Source of the DNA: Colwellia sp.
GTDB lineage: Bacteria > Pseudomonadota > Gammaproteobacteria > Enterobacterales > Alteromonadaceae
Reading direction: 5' to 3'
DNA: 64,000 nucleotides
Assembly (NCBI GenBank): GCA_013215295.1
Contig: JABSOZ010000017.1
Coordinates: 62,001 to 126,000, forward strand
Part shown: piece by piece, positions 37,747 to 46,247 of the stretch
How the letters are laid out: each line of letters starts with the position of its first letter
Numbering within the stretch: position 1 is the stretch's first letter
Translations under genes and position numbers: made by a program
The notes under the pieces: model-generated
Told to the model about the DNA's origin: nothing
Seen by the model: the letters and a program-made list of their open reading frames with translations, nothing else
Database searches by the model: none

Positions 37747-38322
37747 ATGAAAAAAATTATTGTCTTCATCTGTTTCACCCTGCTATTTTCTTTGAATAGT
37801 TACGCTAAAAAATCCAACGATTTTATTATTTATCTGCATCATGATGCCAACGACACCGATGATTACCAGAGTATCGGTACTGAAGTTATTCATCGTACAC
37901 TGCATAGTAATTTAGGGTTTTCCGTCACAAGTTCTCTCGGTTATGCCGAAGTAACTGATACAAATAATTATCAACATAGTTTTATTACTTGGGAAGGAGG
38001 AATGAAATTTGGCTATTTTTCTGACTTCAGTCTTTATGCGGAATTTGGCATTGATCTTATTGAACTCGCCTTTAACGACAGAAGTGACGATGAGTATGAT
38101 TATCCTCATAATAACAACGACTATAATACAGATTTTGAAAATGGCAATTTTGAACATCGAGACACAGATAACGACATAGATGGTTATGTAGGTATTGGGA
38201 GTTCATTTATGATTGAGCAAATAAAAATTACCGGCTTCGTTCGTTTTCGTGAAATAAGTGGCCATAATTGGCAAGCAGAAAACCATACCTTTAGTGGAAT
38301 TGAATTAGCGGTAGTTTTTTAA
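37747..38322 (+). CDS. Small outer-membrane beta-barrel-like protein of unknown function
   Basis: The 191-residue protein has a signal peptide (MKKIIVFICFTLLFSLNSYA) and alternating-residue strands ending in FSGIELAVVF with a terminal aromatic, as in outer-membrane barrels. A central acidic, Asn/Asp-rich loop (about 115-150) could bind cations or be a surface loop. No family was recognised. It stands alone after the decayed gene; the frame is open upstream of its ATG, so it might include a fragment of that gene. Confidence 0.6.
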   Translation: MKKIIVFICFTLLFSLNSYAKKSNDFIIYLHHDANDTDDYQSIGTEVIHRTLHSNLGFSVTSSLGYAEVTDTNNYQHSFITWEGGMKFGYFSDFSLYAEFGIDLIELAFNDRSDDEYDYPHNNNDYNTDFENGNFEHRDTDNDIDGYVGIGSSFMIEQIKITGFVRFREISGHNWQAENHTFSGIELAVVF

Positions 38323-38406
38323 TGAAATTAACAGGGTTTGCTTGTTAGTTTCTGTCTGCTGCGGCAAACTATAGCCAATAGAAATTTACGCACAATAGAG
38401 AAAAAA

Positions 38407-39036
38407 ATGAGTGACACATCAGCAGCACAAAATCAAATAAAGCAAATGCTAACCATGCAAGATGCAATGAATTCTCGCGTAAGTGAGACATGGCGAGAAA
38501 ATGATTATGAATGGTATCGCGCCATTTGGGTTGAGTGTGCTGAAATGTTAGATCATCACGGCTGGAAATGGTGGAAACATCAAGAAATTGATATTGCTCA
38601 AGTACAATTAGAATTAGTTGATATCTTCCATTTTGGCTTAAGCCTTCGTTTAATGACTGGCGCAACCGTTGAAAGTATCACTGATACTTTAGCCGTAGAG
38701 TTGACTCAAAGCTCTGGCGAAAAAGATTTTAAAATAGCGTTAGAAAACTTAGCTTCTACTGCAGTAAGCAATAAAAGCTTTGATGCGATTGCACTAGCTG
38801 ATTGCATGCGCCTAATGAATATGGATCTTGATGAACTTTTTCGTCAATACGTTGGGAAGAACACACTAAACTTTTTCCGCCAAGATCATGGCTATAAAGA
38901 AGGTAGTTACATTAAGATATGGAATAGTGAAGAAGACAACGAAGTATTAGCCAAATTAGTCAATTCATTAGATGCCAGCGCAAGTGATTTCCAGCAACAG
39001 CTTTATGCGGCACTTGAAGAAAAATACCCTACGTAA
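38407..39036 (+). CDS. Dimeric all-alpha dUTPase
   Basis: Hydrolyses dUTP to dUMP and pyrophosphate, keeping uracil out of DNA. The 209-residue protein (ATG at 38407, preferred over an upstream ATG at 38338 because of the conserved MSDTSA start and a GAGA sequence just upstream) carries the MazG-like metal motifs in WVECAEMLDHHGWKWW and LELVDIFHFGLSL. This is the dimeric (dUTPase_2) family common in Vibrio and Shewanella, unrelated to trimeric Dut. A weak hairpin with TTTTT (39062-39090) may end the transcript. Confidence 0.88.
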   Translation: MSDTSAAQNQIKQMLTMQDAMNSRVSETWRENDYEWYRAIWVECAEMLDHHGWKWWKHQEIDIAQVQLELVDIFHFGLSLRLMTGATVESITDTLAVELTQSSGEKDFKIALENLASTAVSNKSFDAIALADCMRLMNMDLDELFRQYVGKNTLNFFRQDHGYKEGSYIKIWNSEEDNEVLAKLVNSLDASASDFQQQLYAALEEKYPT

Positions 39037-39210
39037 TTATAGCGTTACAACCTAAAAGTGCCGAAGATAAATATCATCAACGGCCTTTTTATTATTCCCC
39101 TTCCCCCTCATTATAAAACAATCCCTTCATATTAAGATCTGTGGCATAAATTCTGCTTACTCAACTGTTATTAAGAATACCGTCAAGAATTTGAATGCCC
39201 GGAGAAGTGT

Positions 39211-39885
39211 ATGGAATTAATACTATTTGCCATGATCAGCCTAATTGTTATTGTTGCTATGTTAGCTAGCCGCTTGAATGACAATAGTTTTCCTTTTCCG
39301 TTTGATAAAAAGGAATGCCTTTTTACGCCAGCAGAGAAAAACTTTCAGAATCTATTAGAACAAGCACTTGGTGGAAAATACCGAATTATTAATCGAGTAA
39401 AACTTGCTGACATAGTCACTATTCGTAATGGTGTTTCGAGCAGAGCAGGCCAAACAGCAAAAACAAATGCCGACAGCAAATATTTAGATTTTGCAATATG
39501 TGATCGTGAAAGTATGAAGTTATGCGGTGTTATTGACTTAGTTGACACGCAAGGTAAAGGTTATAAGATCAAAAAAGACTGGTTTGTTAGTGGGGCATTA
39601 GAGGCATCATCAATTCCTCATATACGTGTTAAAGTAAAAACGAATTATACCGTTGACGAAATTCGTGCCTGTATTTACAGCAAACTTTTAGGCAATAGAC
39701 CACCGGTACCAAAAATTAAAGGGAAGATTATTCCTGCACCTATGTTGAAACCTCGTCCGAAGAGAAATAAAGAAGAAGTTGGCGCGTTATCTCCTATTGC
39801 AGCTCGTGCGCAACTAGGTTCATCAGCGAGCAATGCAATGTCTCAACGTATTCCTGCACCACAAGTCGCAGCATTACCACACTAG
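39211..39885 (+). CDS. Membrane-anchored DUF2726 protein
   Basis: The 224 residues begin with a transmembrane helix (MELILFAMISLIVIVAMLAS) and continue with a DUF2726 domain (about 38-165; LFTPAEKNFQNLLEQALG, KYLDFAICDRESM, GVIDLVD), which resembles nuclease/topoisomerase-associated folds. The C-terminal tail is rich in Pro, Lys and Arg. A GGAGAAG ribosome-binding sequence precedes the ATG. Function is unknown for the family. Confidence 0.75.
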   Translation: MELILFAMISLIVIVAMLASRLNDNSFPFPFDKKECLFTPAEKNFQNLLEQALGGKYRIINRVKLADIVTIRNGVSSRAGQTAKTNADSKYLDFAICDRESMKLCGVIDLVDTQGKGYKIKKDWFVSGALEASSIPHIRVKVKTNYTVDEIRACIYSKLLGNRPPVPKIKGKIIPAPMLKPRPKRNKEEVGALSPIAARAQLGSSASNAMSQRIPAPQVAALPH

Positions 39886-40041
39886 TAACTAAGTAGCATT
39901 GACAATTCATTAGCCAATGCGTTTCCTTTTCTCTCTTAATCATCCCAAAATTATCCCATGTACAAACTGTTACCATTATCTAGCGAGCAATAAGGTAAGC
40001 TAATTACATCATTTTACCTTTCTGTTTTATAACATATCACT

Positions 40042-40719
40042 ATGAAAAAATTTATTGTTTTACTTGCTACTTTTGCCCTCTTGGTTGGCTGTAGCAATAG
40101 ATTACAAGTACCTGAATCGAAGTCAGGCTTTCTGAAGGACTACCATTTATTTAAGCCAAATCCTCGTATGGATAACTCTTGGGTAAGATCTAAAGGAAAT
40201 GTTAACCTCAAAACTTTACAAAATTACAAAACAATTGCTATTGCCCCGATAGAACTATGGTTGGAATCTAATAAGCCCACTCATATTAAGGATAAAAATA
40301 AGCAAAAAGCCCTTAACGCTTATTTTAAACAGCGAATAAAAGCAAAGATAAGTGATGAGTATCAAATAGTTTCCCCTGGCACCAAAGATTCCTTATTAAT
40401 TAGATTAGCGTTAACTAACCTTGAAGAGAACTCGCCGGAATTTGAAGTTTTAGATATATTACCTTTTCGTATAGTGATGAATGCAGGAGAAGGTGCATAC
40501 CGTTTGGCCACCGATCAAAAGGCCGTTATTGGAGAAGCGGGTTTAGAAGCTGAATTTGTTGATACTAACAGCGGTGAAGGATTAATTGCGATTATTATGC
40601 ACAGTAAAAGTGACGAAATGAATGTTGATGATAATCCGAACAATATTGACAGTATCAAAGCAATTATAAATGGCTGGGTGTCGCAGTTAGCGATCGCATT
40701 AAATGAGAAACAAAGCTAA
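40042..40719 (+). CDS. DUF3313 lipoprotein
   Basis: The 225-residue protein has a lipoprotein signal with lipobox LVGC (Cys about 17) and the DUF3313 opening SGFLKDYHLFKPNP, followed by APIELWLES and DSLLIRLALTN typical of this family of envelope lipoproteins. No role is established. It is monocistronic, about 100 bases before mtnN. Confidence 0.8.
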   Translation: MKKFIVLLATFALLVGCSNRLQVPESKSGFLKDYHLFKPNPRMDNSWVRSKGNVNLKTLQNYKTIAIAPIELWLESNKPTHIKDKNKQKALNAYFKQRIKAKISDEYQIVSPGTKDSLLIRLALTNLEENSPEFEVLDILPFRIVMNAGEGAYRLATDQKAVIGEAGLEAEFVDTNSGEGLIAIIMHSKSDEMNVDDNPNNIDSIKAIINGWVSQLAIALNEKQS

Positions 40720-40820
40720 TGGGCTGTAATAAGAACAGCAAAATAAAACTTTAAAGCTGATTTAACATTACTTTAAGGTATAATTTTACAATACTCGTTT
40801 ATTGACCAAAAGATAATATT

Positions 40821-41531
40821 ATGAAAGCTGGAATAATTGGCGCAATGGAGCCAGAAGTTGCTATTTTAAAAGCAAAATTAACAAATGCTACAACTACAGA
40901 ACATGCGGGATATACCTTTTATCAAGGTCTCCTCAATGGCAGTGACGTTGTTATTGTACAGTCTGGTATTGGTAAAGTGGCAGCGGCATTAGCAACAGCG
41001 ATACTGATTGATAAATTTCAACCTGACTATGTTGTTAATACAGGTTCGGCTGGTGGTTTTGAACAATCGCTAAAAGTAGGCGATATTGTCATTAGCTCAG
41101 AGGTGCGTTATCACGATGTTGATTTAACCGCTTTCGGTTATGAAATTGGTCAATTACCTGGCAATCCTGCGGCTTATATTCCTCATCCAACACTTGTTAG
41201 TGCTGCACAGTCAGGTGTTGCTGAGTTAGAAAACATTCAAACAATGCTTGGCTTGATCACGACTGGCGATACCTTTATGACCGCCGATGATGATATTGCA
41301 AAAGCGCGCGCAAATTTTCCGACTATGGCGGCAGTTGAAATGGAAGGTGCGGCGATTGCTCATACATGTAATCAATTTAAAATTCCATTTGTTGTTATTC
41401 GTTCTATGTCTGATATCGCAGGTAAGGAGTCTCCAACATCATTTGAAGCTTATTTGGAAACAGCCTCAGTAAACTCATCTCAATTAGTTGAGAATATGTT
41501 AAAAGCATTACAAGGTAAGAAGTTAAATTAA
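40821..41531 (+). CDS. mtnN: 5'-methylthioadenosine/S-adenosylhomocysteine nucleosidase
   Basis: Cleaves adenine from methylthioadenosine and S-adenosylhomocysteine, feeding methionine salvage and AI-2 precursor formation. At 236 residues it has the family length. Catalytic residues are visible: Glu in IGAMEPEVA (about 11), Glu in VEMEGAAIAH and Asp in MSDIAGKESP; the phosphorylase-type motif VNTGSAGGF is present. It leads a three-gene unit with a CobD/CbiB-like gene and a TRIC-family gene, spaced 19 and 8 bases. Confidence 0.96.
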   Translation: MKAGIIGAMEPEVAILKAKLTNATTTEHAGYTFYQGLLNGSDVVIVQSGIGKVAAALATAILIDKFQPDYVVNTGSAGGFEQSLKVGDIVISSEVRYHDVDLTAFGYEIGQLPGNPAAYIPHPTLVSAAQSGVAELENIQTMLGLITTGDTFMTADDDIAKARANFPTMAAVEMEGAAIAHTCNQFKIPFVVIRSMSDIAGKESPTSFEAYLETASVNSSQLVENMLKALQGKKLN

Positions 41532-41550
41532 TAACGACTAAGAATTAAAT

Positions 41551-42534
41551 ATGACTGCTAATAATCTAACTAATTTAATTGATATCAGCCCATTCACCTA
41601 TTCTGTAGTTATGCTTTATGGCGTAATTTTAATTAAATTTTTTGCATCCTATTTAGCAAGTCATGAACCTTTACAGTTTTTCCGTTATTTTTGTGACCAA
41701 CTCGCTACTAAGGTAAATAAAAGTAAAAATGATGCTCGTCAGCGAAATATTTCCGGCTTTATTGGCGTTTTAGTTACACTTAGTCCTTTAATTATTATTC
41801 TCTGGTTATTTGAAGCTTTTGTTGAAGCAACTTGGCTTTGGCAAGCTTTTTTACTTTACTTAGCTCTTGGAAATTTACATTTAGGGAAAAATGGCAAAGA
41901 GATTGCTAAACTTGTTGTTGCGAATAAAAATTTTGAAGCTAAGCAGTTATTAAACCCTTGGGTATTACGCGATATCCAACAACTTTCTTCGTTGGGGCTG
42001 GCAAAGAGTTGTATTGAAATGTTATTACTGCGAGCAATGCAGAATTTATTTACCGTTAGCTTTATCTTCTTATTTTTTGGACCTCTTGCTGCTTTAACTA
42101 GCCGGCTGCTGATTGAAATACATTACAGTTGGAATAACAAACAGATTAATTTCCAGCCATTTGGCAACAGTATTTCCTTTATTGTCAATATTATTCAATG
42201 GCTGCCAAGCCGTGTATTTTCATTAATATTGCTTTTTAGCTGTATTGGTAAGAATTTTATTTTATTTTTTAGATTGAGCAGACCCTACTTTTTTCAGTTA
42301 AATAATAGCTATGTGTTAAATTTATTCGCGTTGTCTCTAGAGATAAAACTCGGTGGTGTAGCAATGTACCAAGGCATAAAGTTACGTAGGTCAAGCTATA
42401 ACGATCACGGTAGACAACCTCAAGCTACTGATATTATCCATGCAAGTAAACGTATTAACCAAGTGTTTTATTTCTGCTTTTTATTTTTAGCTTTACTCGC
42501 GTTATTTACTTATTCTTTTAACATCAATGGCTAA
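41551..42534 (+). CDS. Divergent CobD/CbiB-like membrane protein
   Basis: The 327 residues contain about five hydrophobic segments and a loop LLRAMQNLFTVSFIFLFFGP that aligns with the conserved region of the cobalamin-biosynthesis protein CobD/CbiB. In Vibrio and Shewanella a cbiB-family gene follows mtnN, which supports the call. The family's usual residues are poorly kept and no cobalamin genes are nearby, so a role in cobinamide synthesis is uncertain. Confidence 0.6.
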   Translation: MTANNLTNLIDISPFTYSVVMLYGVILIKFFASYLASHEPLQFFRYFCDQLATKVNKSKNDARQRNISGFIGVLVTLSPLIIILWLFEAFVEATWLWQAFLLYLALGNLHLGKNGKEIAKLVVANKNFEAKQLLNPWVLRDIQQLSSLGLAKSCIEMLLLRAMQNLFTVSFIFLFFGPLAALTSRLLIEIHYSWNNKQINFQPFGNSISFIVNIIQWLPSRVFSLILLFSCIGKNFILFFRLSRPYFFQLNNSYVLNLFALSLEIKLGGVAMYQGIKLRRSSYNDHGRQPQATDIIHASKRINQVFYFCFLFLALLALFTYSFNING

Positions 42535-42542
42535 TACATAAG

Positions 42543-43172
42543 ATGAATGAACTACTCTATTGGTTAGATTTATTTGGTATTGTTGTTTTTGCTTTATCTG
42601 GCGCATTAATGGCCGGACGCTATAAACTTGATCCTTTTGGGGTAGTTGTTTTAGCTTCTGTTACGGCTATTGGCGGTGGCACGATTCGCGATATTATTCT
42701 AGATACCCCGGTATTCTGGGTTGAAAATCCTATTTATCTTTATGTCATTTTAGCTACTGCTGTTTTAACTATTATTATCATTCGTCGCCCTAAACTCATT
42801 CCAAAACGCTTCCTACTGATTGCCGATGCTTTTGGTTTAGCGTTATTCGCCGTATTAGGCACAGAAAAAGCGCTAAGCTTAGGTGTTCCCGTATCTGTTG
42901 CTGTAGTGATGGGCACCATTACAGGTGTCGCTGGAGGAATGATCCGTGATGTAATTTGTAATGTTATTCCGATGATTTTACGAAAAGAGATTTATGCGAC
43001 CGCCGCAATATTAGGTGGCACGTTATTCGCCTTATTTCAATACTTAGGTTGGCCGGATAACATCGCATTAATATCAGCGATACTTGGCGCACTAACACTT
43101 AGACTAGCCGCTATATATTGGCAAGTTTCACTTCCAGCCTTTCAGATTGTTGAAAAAGAAGAGAATAAATAA
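42543..43172 (+). CDS. TRIC-family membrane protein (YadS/YicG type)
   Basis: The 209-residue protein has seven hydrophobic segments in two inverted repeats, each with the glycine-rich signature: AIGGGTIRDIIL and VAGGMIRDVIC. This is the bacterial trimeric intracellular cation channel family (UPF0126). Potassium or other cation conduction is known for members; amino-acid transport has been proposed for others. Last gene of the mtnN unit. Confidence 0.88.
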   Translation: MNELLYWLDLFGIVVFALSGALMAGRYKLDPFGVVVLASVTAIGGGTIRDIILDTPVFWVENPIYLYVILATAVLTIIIIRRPKLIPKRFLLIADAFGLALFAVLGTEKALSLGVPVSVAVVMGTITGVAGGMIRDVICNVIPMILRKEIYATAAILGGTLFALFQYLGWPDNIALISAILGALTLRLAAIYWQVSLPAFQIVEKEENK

Positions 43173-43173
43173 T

Positions 43174-43207
43174 GGCACAGCCGTTTATTAAAGCAACTGT
43201 GCCTGTT
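43174..43207 (+). terminator. Terminator of the mtnN operon
   Basis: GGCACAG (43174-43180) pairs with CTGTGCC (43197-43203), followed by TGTTTG. The stem is good and the T-run short. Confidence 0.6.
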
Positions 43208-43225
43208 TGAGATTTGATGAAGTAT

Positions 43226-43840
43226 TTAAAATGCGTAGCTAATACCAATATTAAAAGTATCAATATCTAAATCACCTGCATCTTGATGTTGTAAACTTGT
43301 ATTAAGTCCAAATCCGTTATCCCAACGATACTCCCAGCCAGCTTCTAAGAACAAACCTGTACCATTTTCATCAGCAATGCGTGTATGGTCTAAGTCAATT
43401 CTATAATCATAAAATGCCGCCCCAACTTTTGCATACAAACGATTACGCTTTGATAAAGATAAATCTGTTTTTAACGCTACAATTACTGCATTGTATTCAA
43501 AGTGGTCCGCCTGTAAATCAAACTTATTATCGTAATCTGAAAGGCAGTCCCAGTTATTGTCACTCTTTTCGGTACATTCCCAGTCATTAATATCTTCTGC
43601 GCCAGCTATACCAACTTCTAAATAATAACTCGGTGCAAACTGATAATTATAATAAAGATAACTAACACCGACACCTTCACCATCAGTTCCTTTGCCTTTA
43701 TATTCAATGCCACCGCCGCCACTGTTTAAGCCGACCGTGTGGGGGGATTCTAGATCAGTATCGGCAAAAACATTGATTGAAAAGGTACTTACTGAAAAAG
43801 TTAACAGTATTGCTGTAATAGAGTTTGAGAGTTTCATCAT
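43226..43840 (-). CDS. Outer-membrane beta-barrel protein of unknown function
   Basis: The 204-residue protein has a signal peptide ending near FSINVFA, a glycine-rich first strand (HTVGLNSGGGGIEYKG), alternating strands and a terminal TFNIGISYAF ending in the aromatic residue typical of BamA-assembled barrels. Similar small OmpW/OmpA-like barrels are common. A pair of Cys in the loop ECTEKSDNNWDCLSD could form a disulfide. Confidence 0.7.
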   Translation of the reverse strand: MMKLSNSITAILLTFSVSTFSINVFADTDLESPHTVGLNSGGGGIEYKGKGTDGEGVGVSYLYYNYQFAPSYYLEVGIAGAEDINDWECTEKSDNNWDCLSDYDNKFDLQADHFEYNAVIVALKTDLSLSKRNRLYAKVGAAFYDYRIDLDHTRIADENGTGLFLEAGWEYRWDNGFGLNTSLQHQDAGDLDIDTFNIGISYAF

Positions 43841-44013
43841 AACATTCCTAAGTTGTTAATCCTTTCTGGATTAAGATGGAATGATTATGTTGGATAAGTT
43901 CCCAACACTCTGTTTTACAAGTGTTGAGAAGATGTTTATTTATGTAAGAATATGAGTAAACTTTGCAAGTAAGCAAATATGTCAGGTGAGTTTGGTTCCT
44001 TAAAAACACGGGG

Positions 44014-44337
44014 TTAGGCTTCAATACCCCAACCATCATTATAACCTTGATACTTTGCCGCTATTTGTTCGAACTGTGCTTCTTGAGCAATAATAGCGTC
44101 GTAGCAAGGTAACATTTTCACCGTACAGTCTAAATCCCAAACATTGGGTGTTTCGTCAGGATGAATTGCGAGTTTAATTTCTGGAGCATTCTCAGCTAAA
44201 TAATCAGACATAGCTTGCGCTTGTTCTTTTTTTTCAAATAATTGAAAAAACACAACGGGATGAATAATAGATAAATCAATACCAGCATCTTGCATTTCAG
44301 CCAAAACTTGGCCTGTTTCATCGTTTGGGAATGTCAT
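44014..44337 (-). CDS. RraB-family protein (RNase E regulator-like)
   Basis: The 107-residue acidic protein shows the RraB domain features: TFPNDETGQVLAEMQDAGIDL at the start (first 20 quoted in part), VVFFQLFEKKEQAQAM, and the end NDGWGIE. RraB of E. coli binds RNase E and alters its activity; it is about 138 residues, so this is a shorter member. Whether it acts on RNase E here is not shown. No operon partner. Confidence 0.75.
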   Translation of the reverse strand: MTFPNDETGQVLAEMQDAGIDLSIIHPVVFFQLFEKKEQAQAMSDYLAENAPEIKLAIHPDETPNVWDLDCTVKMLPCYDAIIAQEAQFEQIAAKYQGYNDGWGIEA

Positions 44338-44405
44338 AATTGTTATTATCTCTCTATAAAGTATCGCTATTATAAACCGCTATTTTCTTCAACTCCACAG
44401 CAGAG

Positions 44406-44885
44406 TTAATAATTAATGTTTCCATAGGTACATAAATTACTCTGACAACTCAATTGACTCTTTTTTGGATAACTAGGGCATTTCCCAACCGAGCTAGAAA
44501 CATCACCTGTTTTTGCTAAGAGAGAAGCGCCAATAGTATTGATAGCGAAGAGACAATTAACATCAGAAAATTTAATATCAACTAACACACATTGTTTTAT
44601 CGATAAACATGTTAAATTTTTAAGCAATATTTCTTGTTTGACTAAACGTGACGTATTTCTTGAATATTTAGAGGTCTTTTCAACAACTTCAACAAGTGAT
44701 GTTTCAATAATACTGTTAAGTGCTCGTTTGTTTTTTTTTGCCCTATTGTCAGCTCGTTCTTGATCAAGCTGATTCTTTAAATGTGTCGTCGCAACTTCAT
44801 GTTCTTTTAATAAATAACCTAAACCTAATAAAAGGGTAAAAAAAACAACTAGCGCTATCAATGTTATCGTTAACCATTTAAGCAT
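44406..44885 (-). CDS. Single-span membrane protein of unknown function
   Basis: The 159 residues start with a transmembrane helix (about 4-26), then a coiled-coil, Lys/Glu-rich part (about 30-90) and a cysteine-rich C-terminal half with seven Cys, suggesting an oxidised periplasmic domain. No family was recognised. It begins eight bases inside the upstream DUF4136-like lipoprotein gene, so the two are translated together and probably work together. Confidence 0.55.
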   Translation of the reverse strand: MLKWLTITLIALVVFFTLLLGLGYLLKEHEVATTHLKNQLDQERADNRAKKNKRALNSIIETSLVEVVEKTSKYSRNTSRLVKQEILLKNLTCLSIKQCVLVDIKFSDVNCLFAINTIGASLLAKTGDVSSSVGKCPSYPKKSQLSCQSNLCTYGNINY

Positions 44886-45480
44886 TGTTAATTTTACTCG
44901 TCTTACGTGAATGAGGATACTTATCTATCATCGCATCAATAGCCTGATATATTTTCAACTGAGCCTCCTTACTATTATCTTTGTCAGCATTAATTTTTAA
45001 ATAATAAACACTTCGCCAAATTGAGCGTTTTTTATCAGGGTCGATAATATCAACAATTAAACTTCCGGGTATTACTTTCCAAGGCCTTTTTTCTCTTTGT
45101 GCTTCTCCGCCTCGCAAACATCCAGAACAATAAGCGACGCCTATGTTATAACGTAAAAGTTCTTTGCTATTTTCACTAACAAGATGATAAGTAATAACAA
45201 TATCAGCTTCATCTTTAATACGATATTTAAAGCCATTCTTATCTAATACTTGTTCAATGGCTAGTTCAATGCTATTTCGAGTTGCATCGCTGATGTTTTG
45301 AAATTCACTAAAATCAGAGTTTCTATCATAAAAAGTGTAACTTTTCACTGCAGAAAAATTATAACCCGTTTGATATTTTGAAATTGCGGATGGGAATGAT
45401 GTACAACCAGAAAGAATTAATCCTGTAACATATATAAAGGAAATAATGAGAATAATTACGGGTTTAGTGTTTTTAATCAA
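44878..45480 (-). CDS. DUF4136-like lipoprotein
   Basis: The 200-residue protein has a signal with lipobox LSGC (Cys about 26) and DUF4136 features: YNFSAVKSYTFYD, ADIVITYHLV and SLIVDIIDPDKKRSIWRS. The loop YCSGCLRGGEAQ carries a CxxC pair, unusual for this family as far as I know. Overlaps the following membrane protein by eight bases. Confidence 0.72.
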   Translation of the reverse strand: MIKNTKPVIILIISFIYVTGLILSGCTSFPSAISKYQTGYNFSAVKSYTFYDRNSDFSEFQNISDATRNSIELAIEQVLDKNGFKYRIKDEADIVITYHLVSENSKELLRYNIGVAYCSGCLRGGEAQREKRPWKVIPGSLIVDIIDPDKKRSIWRSVYYLKINADKDNSKEAQLKIYQAIDAMIDKYPHSRKTSKINNA

Positions 45481-45602
45481 AAGTTAAACGCATTAATATT
45501 GGAAGAGTTAAACTTCAGCCTACCTTGCTGCAAGAAAATTACAACTATTTGCGTCAACATAGATAAATCAATTTGATGACAAGTTAATATTGAGGCAGAT
45601 AA

Positions 45603-45869
45603 TTATCTTATTTGGATATCGGGAGTTGTATTAATATTACCATCTGCACTTATCGTTGCCGGAGTGCCATTTTTTAACACAAGAACCGCAGTACTTCCTT
45701 TCGATGTAAAACGAGTAAAGCGGAGTTCATAACCATATTTAGTTAAACTCTGTGCTGAAAAACGCTGGGCTAAAGTCAACTTTGTCCAATCATCATCAAG
45801 CTCTAACTCGTTTCCCGCGTTATAATGGCGCCGTTCAATTAAATTATGTCTCTTGATTTTGTTTTCCAT
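45603..45869 (-). CDS. Small hypothetical protein
   Basis: ATG at 45869 gives 88 residues; the frame extends to a TTG at 45908 but the ATG is more credible. The protein has charged segments (IERRHYNAGNELELDDDW) and an end that reads like a small beta-rich domain (GSTAVLVLKNGTPATISADG). No signal peptide and no known family. It stands alone between two minus-strand genes. Confidence 0.5.
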   Translation of the reverse strand: MENKIKRHNLIERRHYNAGNELELDDDWTKLTLAQRFSAQSLTKYGYELRFTRFTSKGSTAVLVLKNGTPATISADGNINTTPDIQIR

Positions 45870-46090
45870 AGTGCTGCTCAATACTGTCTTTAATATTCGG
45901 TTCAACAAAGGGATAACTCTACAACTTGAATGAGTGACATTTTTCGGTTATTTACTCTAACCTTACACAATAGTTACTAGCAAAAATTGTTCCATTTTAT
46001 TAAAGTCGTTTTTTAACAACAAATTAGCTTAAAGGTGTCTGCTACGTTTTAGCATAATAAAGAGTAGTGTAAAAAATATTGACGAAGATT

Positions 46091-46128
46091 TTTTAAGCAT
46101 TGAATTTTAAACCCTTCAATGCTTAAAA
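46091..46128 (-). terminator. 14-bp inverted repeat downstream of tyrS
   Basis: TTTTAAGCATTGAA (46091-46104) is perfectly complementary to TTCAATGCTTAAAA (46115-46128) around a ten-base loop. It could be a second terminator after that of tyrS or, given its perfect symmetry, a protein-binding dyad or small mobile repeat. Confidence 0.45.
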
Positions 46129-46200
46129 TTTATAAAGCCATTTTTGACAAAAGTGCCCTGACTCAAAATAACGACACTAATCAAGTTTATTCTAGGCATA

Positions 46201-46233
46201 AAAAAACCAGTAAACATTACTGGTTTTTATTTT
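46201..46233 (-). terminator. tyrS terminator
   Basis: AAAAACCAGTAA pairs with TTACTGGTTTTT around a short loop, with T-runs on both strands, 15-47 bases after the tyrS stop. Confidence 0.88.
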
Positions 46234-46247
46234 TACAATAATAATTA

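Larger units (their letters stand above)
45909..46247. other. Intergenic region downstream of tyrS
   Basis: Holds two hairpins (46091-46128 and 46201-46233) and otherwise AT-rich sequence without a convincing frame. Confidence 0.5.

Noticed and set aside
38338..38406. Upstream ATG for the dUTPase gene
   Set aside because: The extra 23 residues are not family-like, and the ATG at 38407 gives the expected length and start.
43848..44039. 63-codon frame on the minus strand between the barrel and RraB-like genes
   Set aside because: It overlaps the 3' end of the RraB-like gene, has poor composition and lacks a ribosome-binding site.
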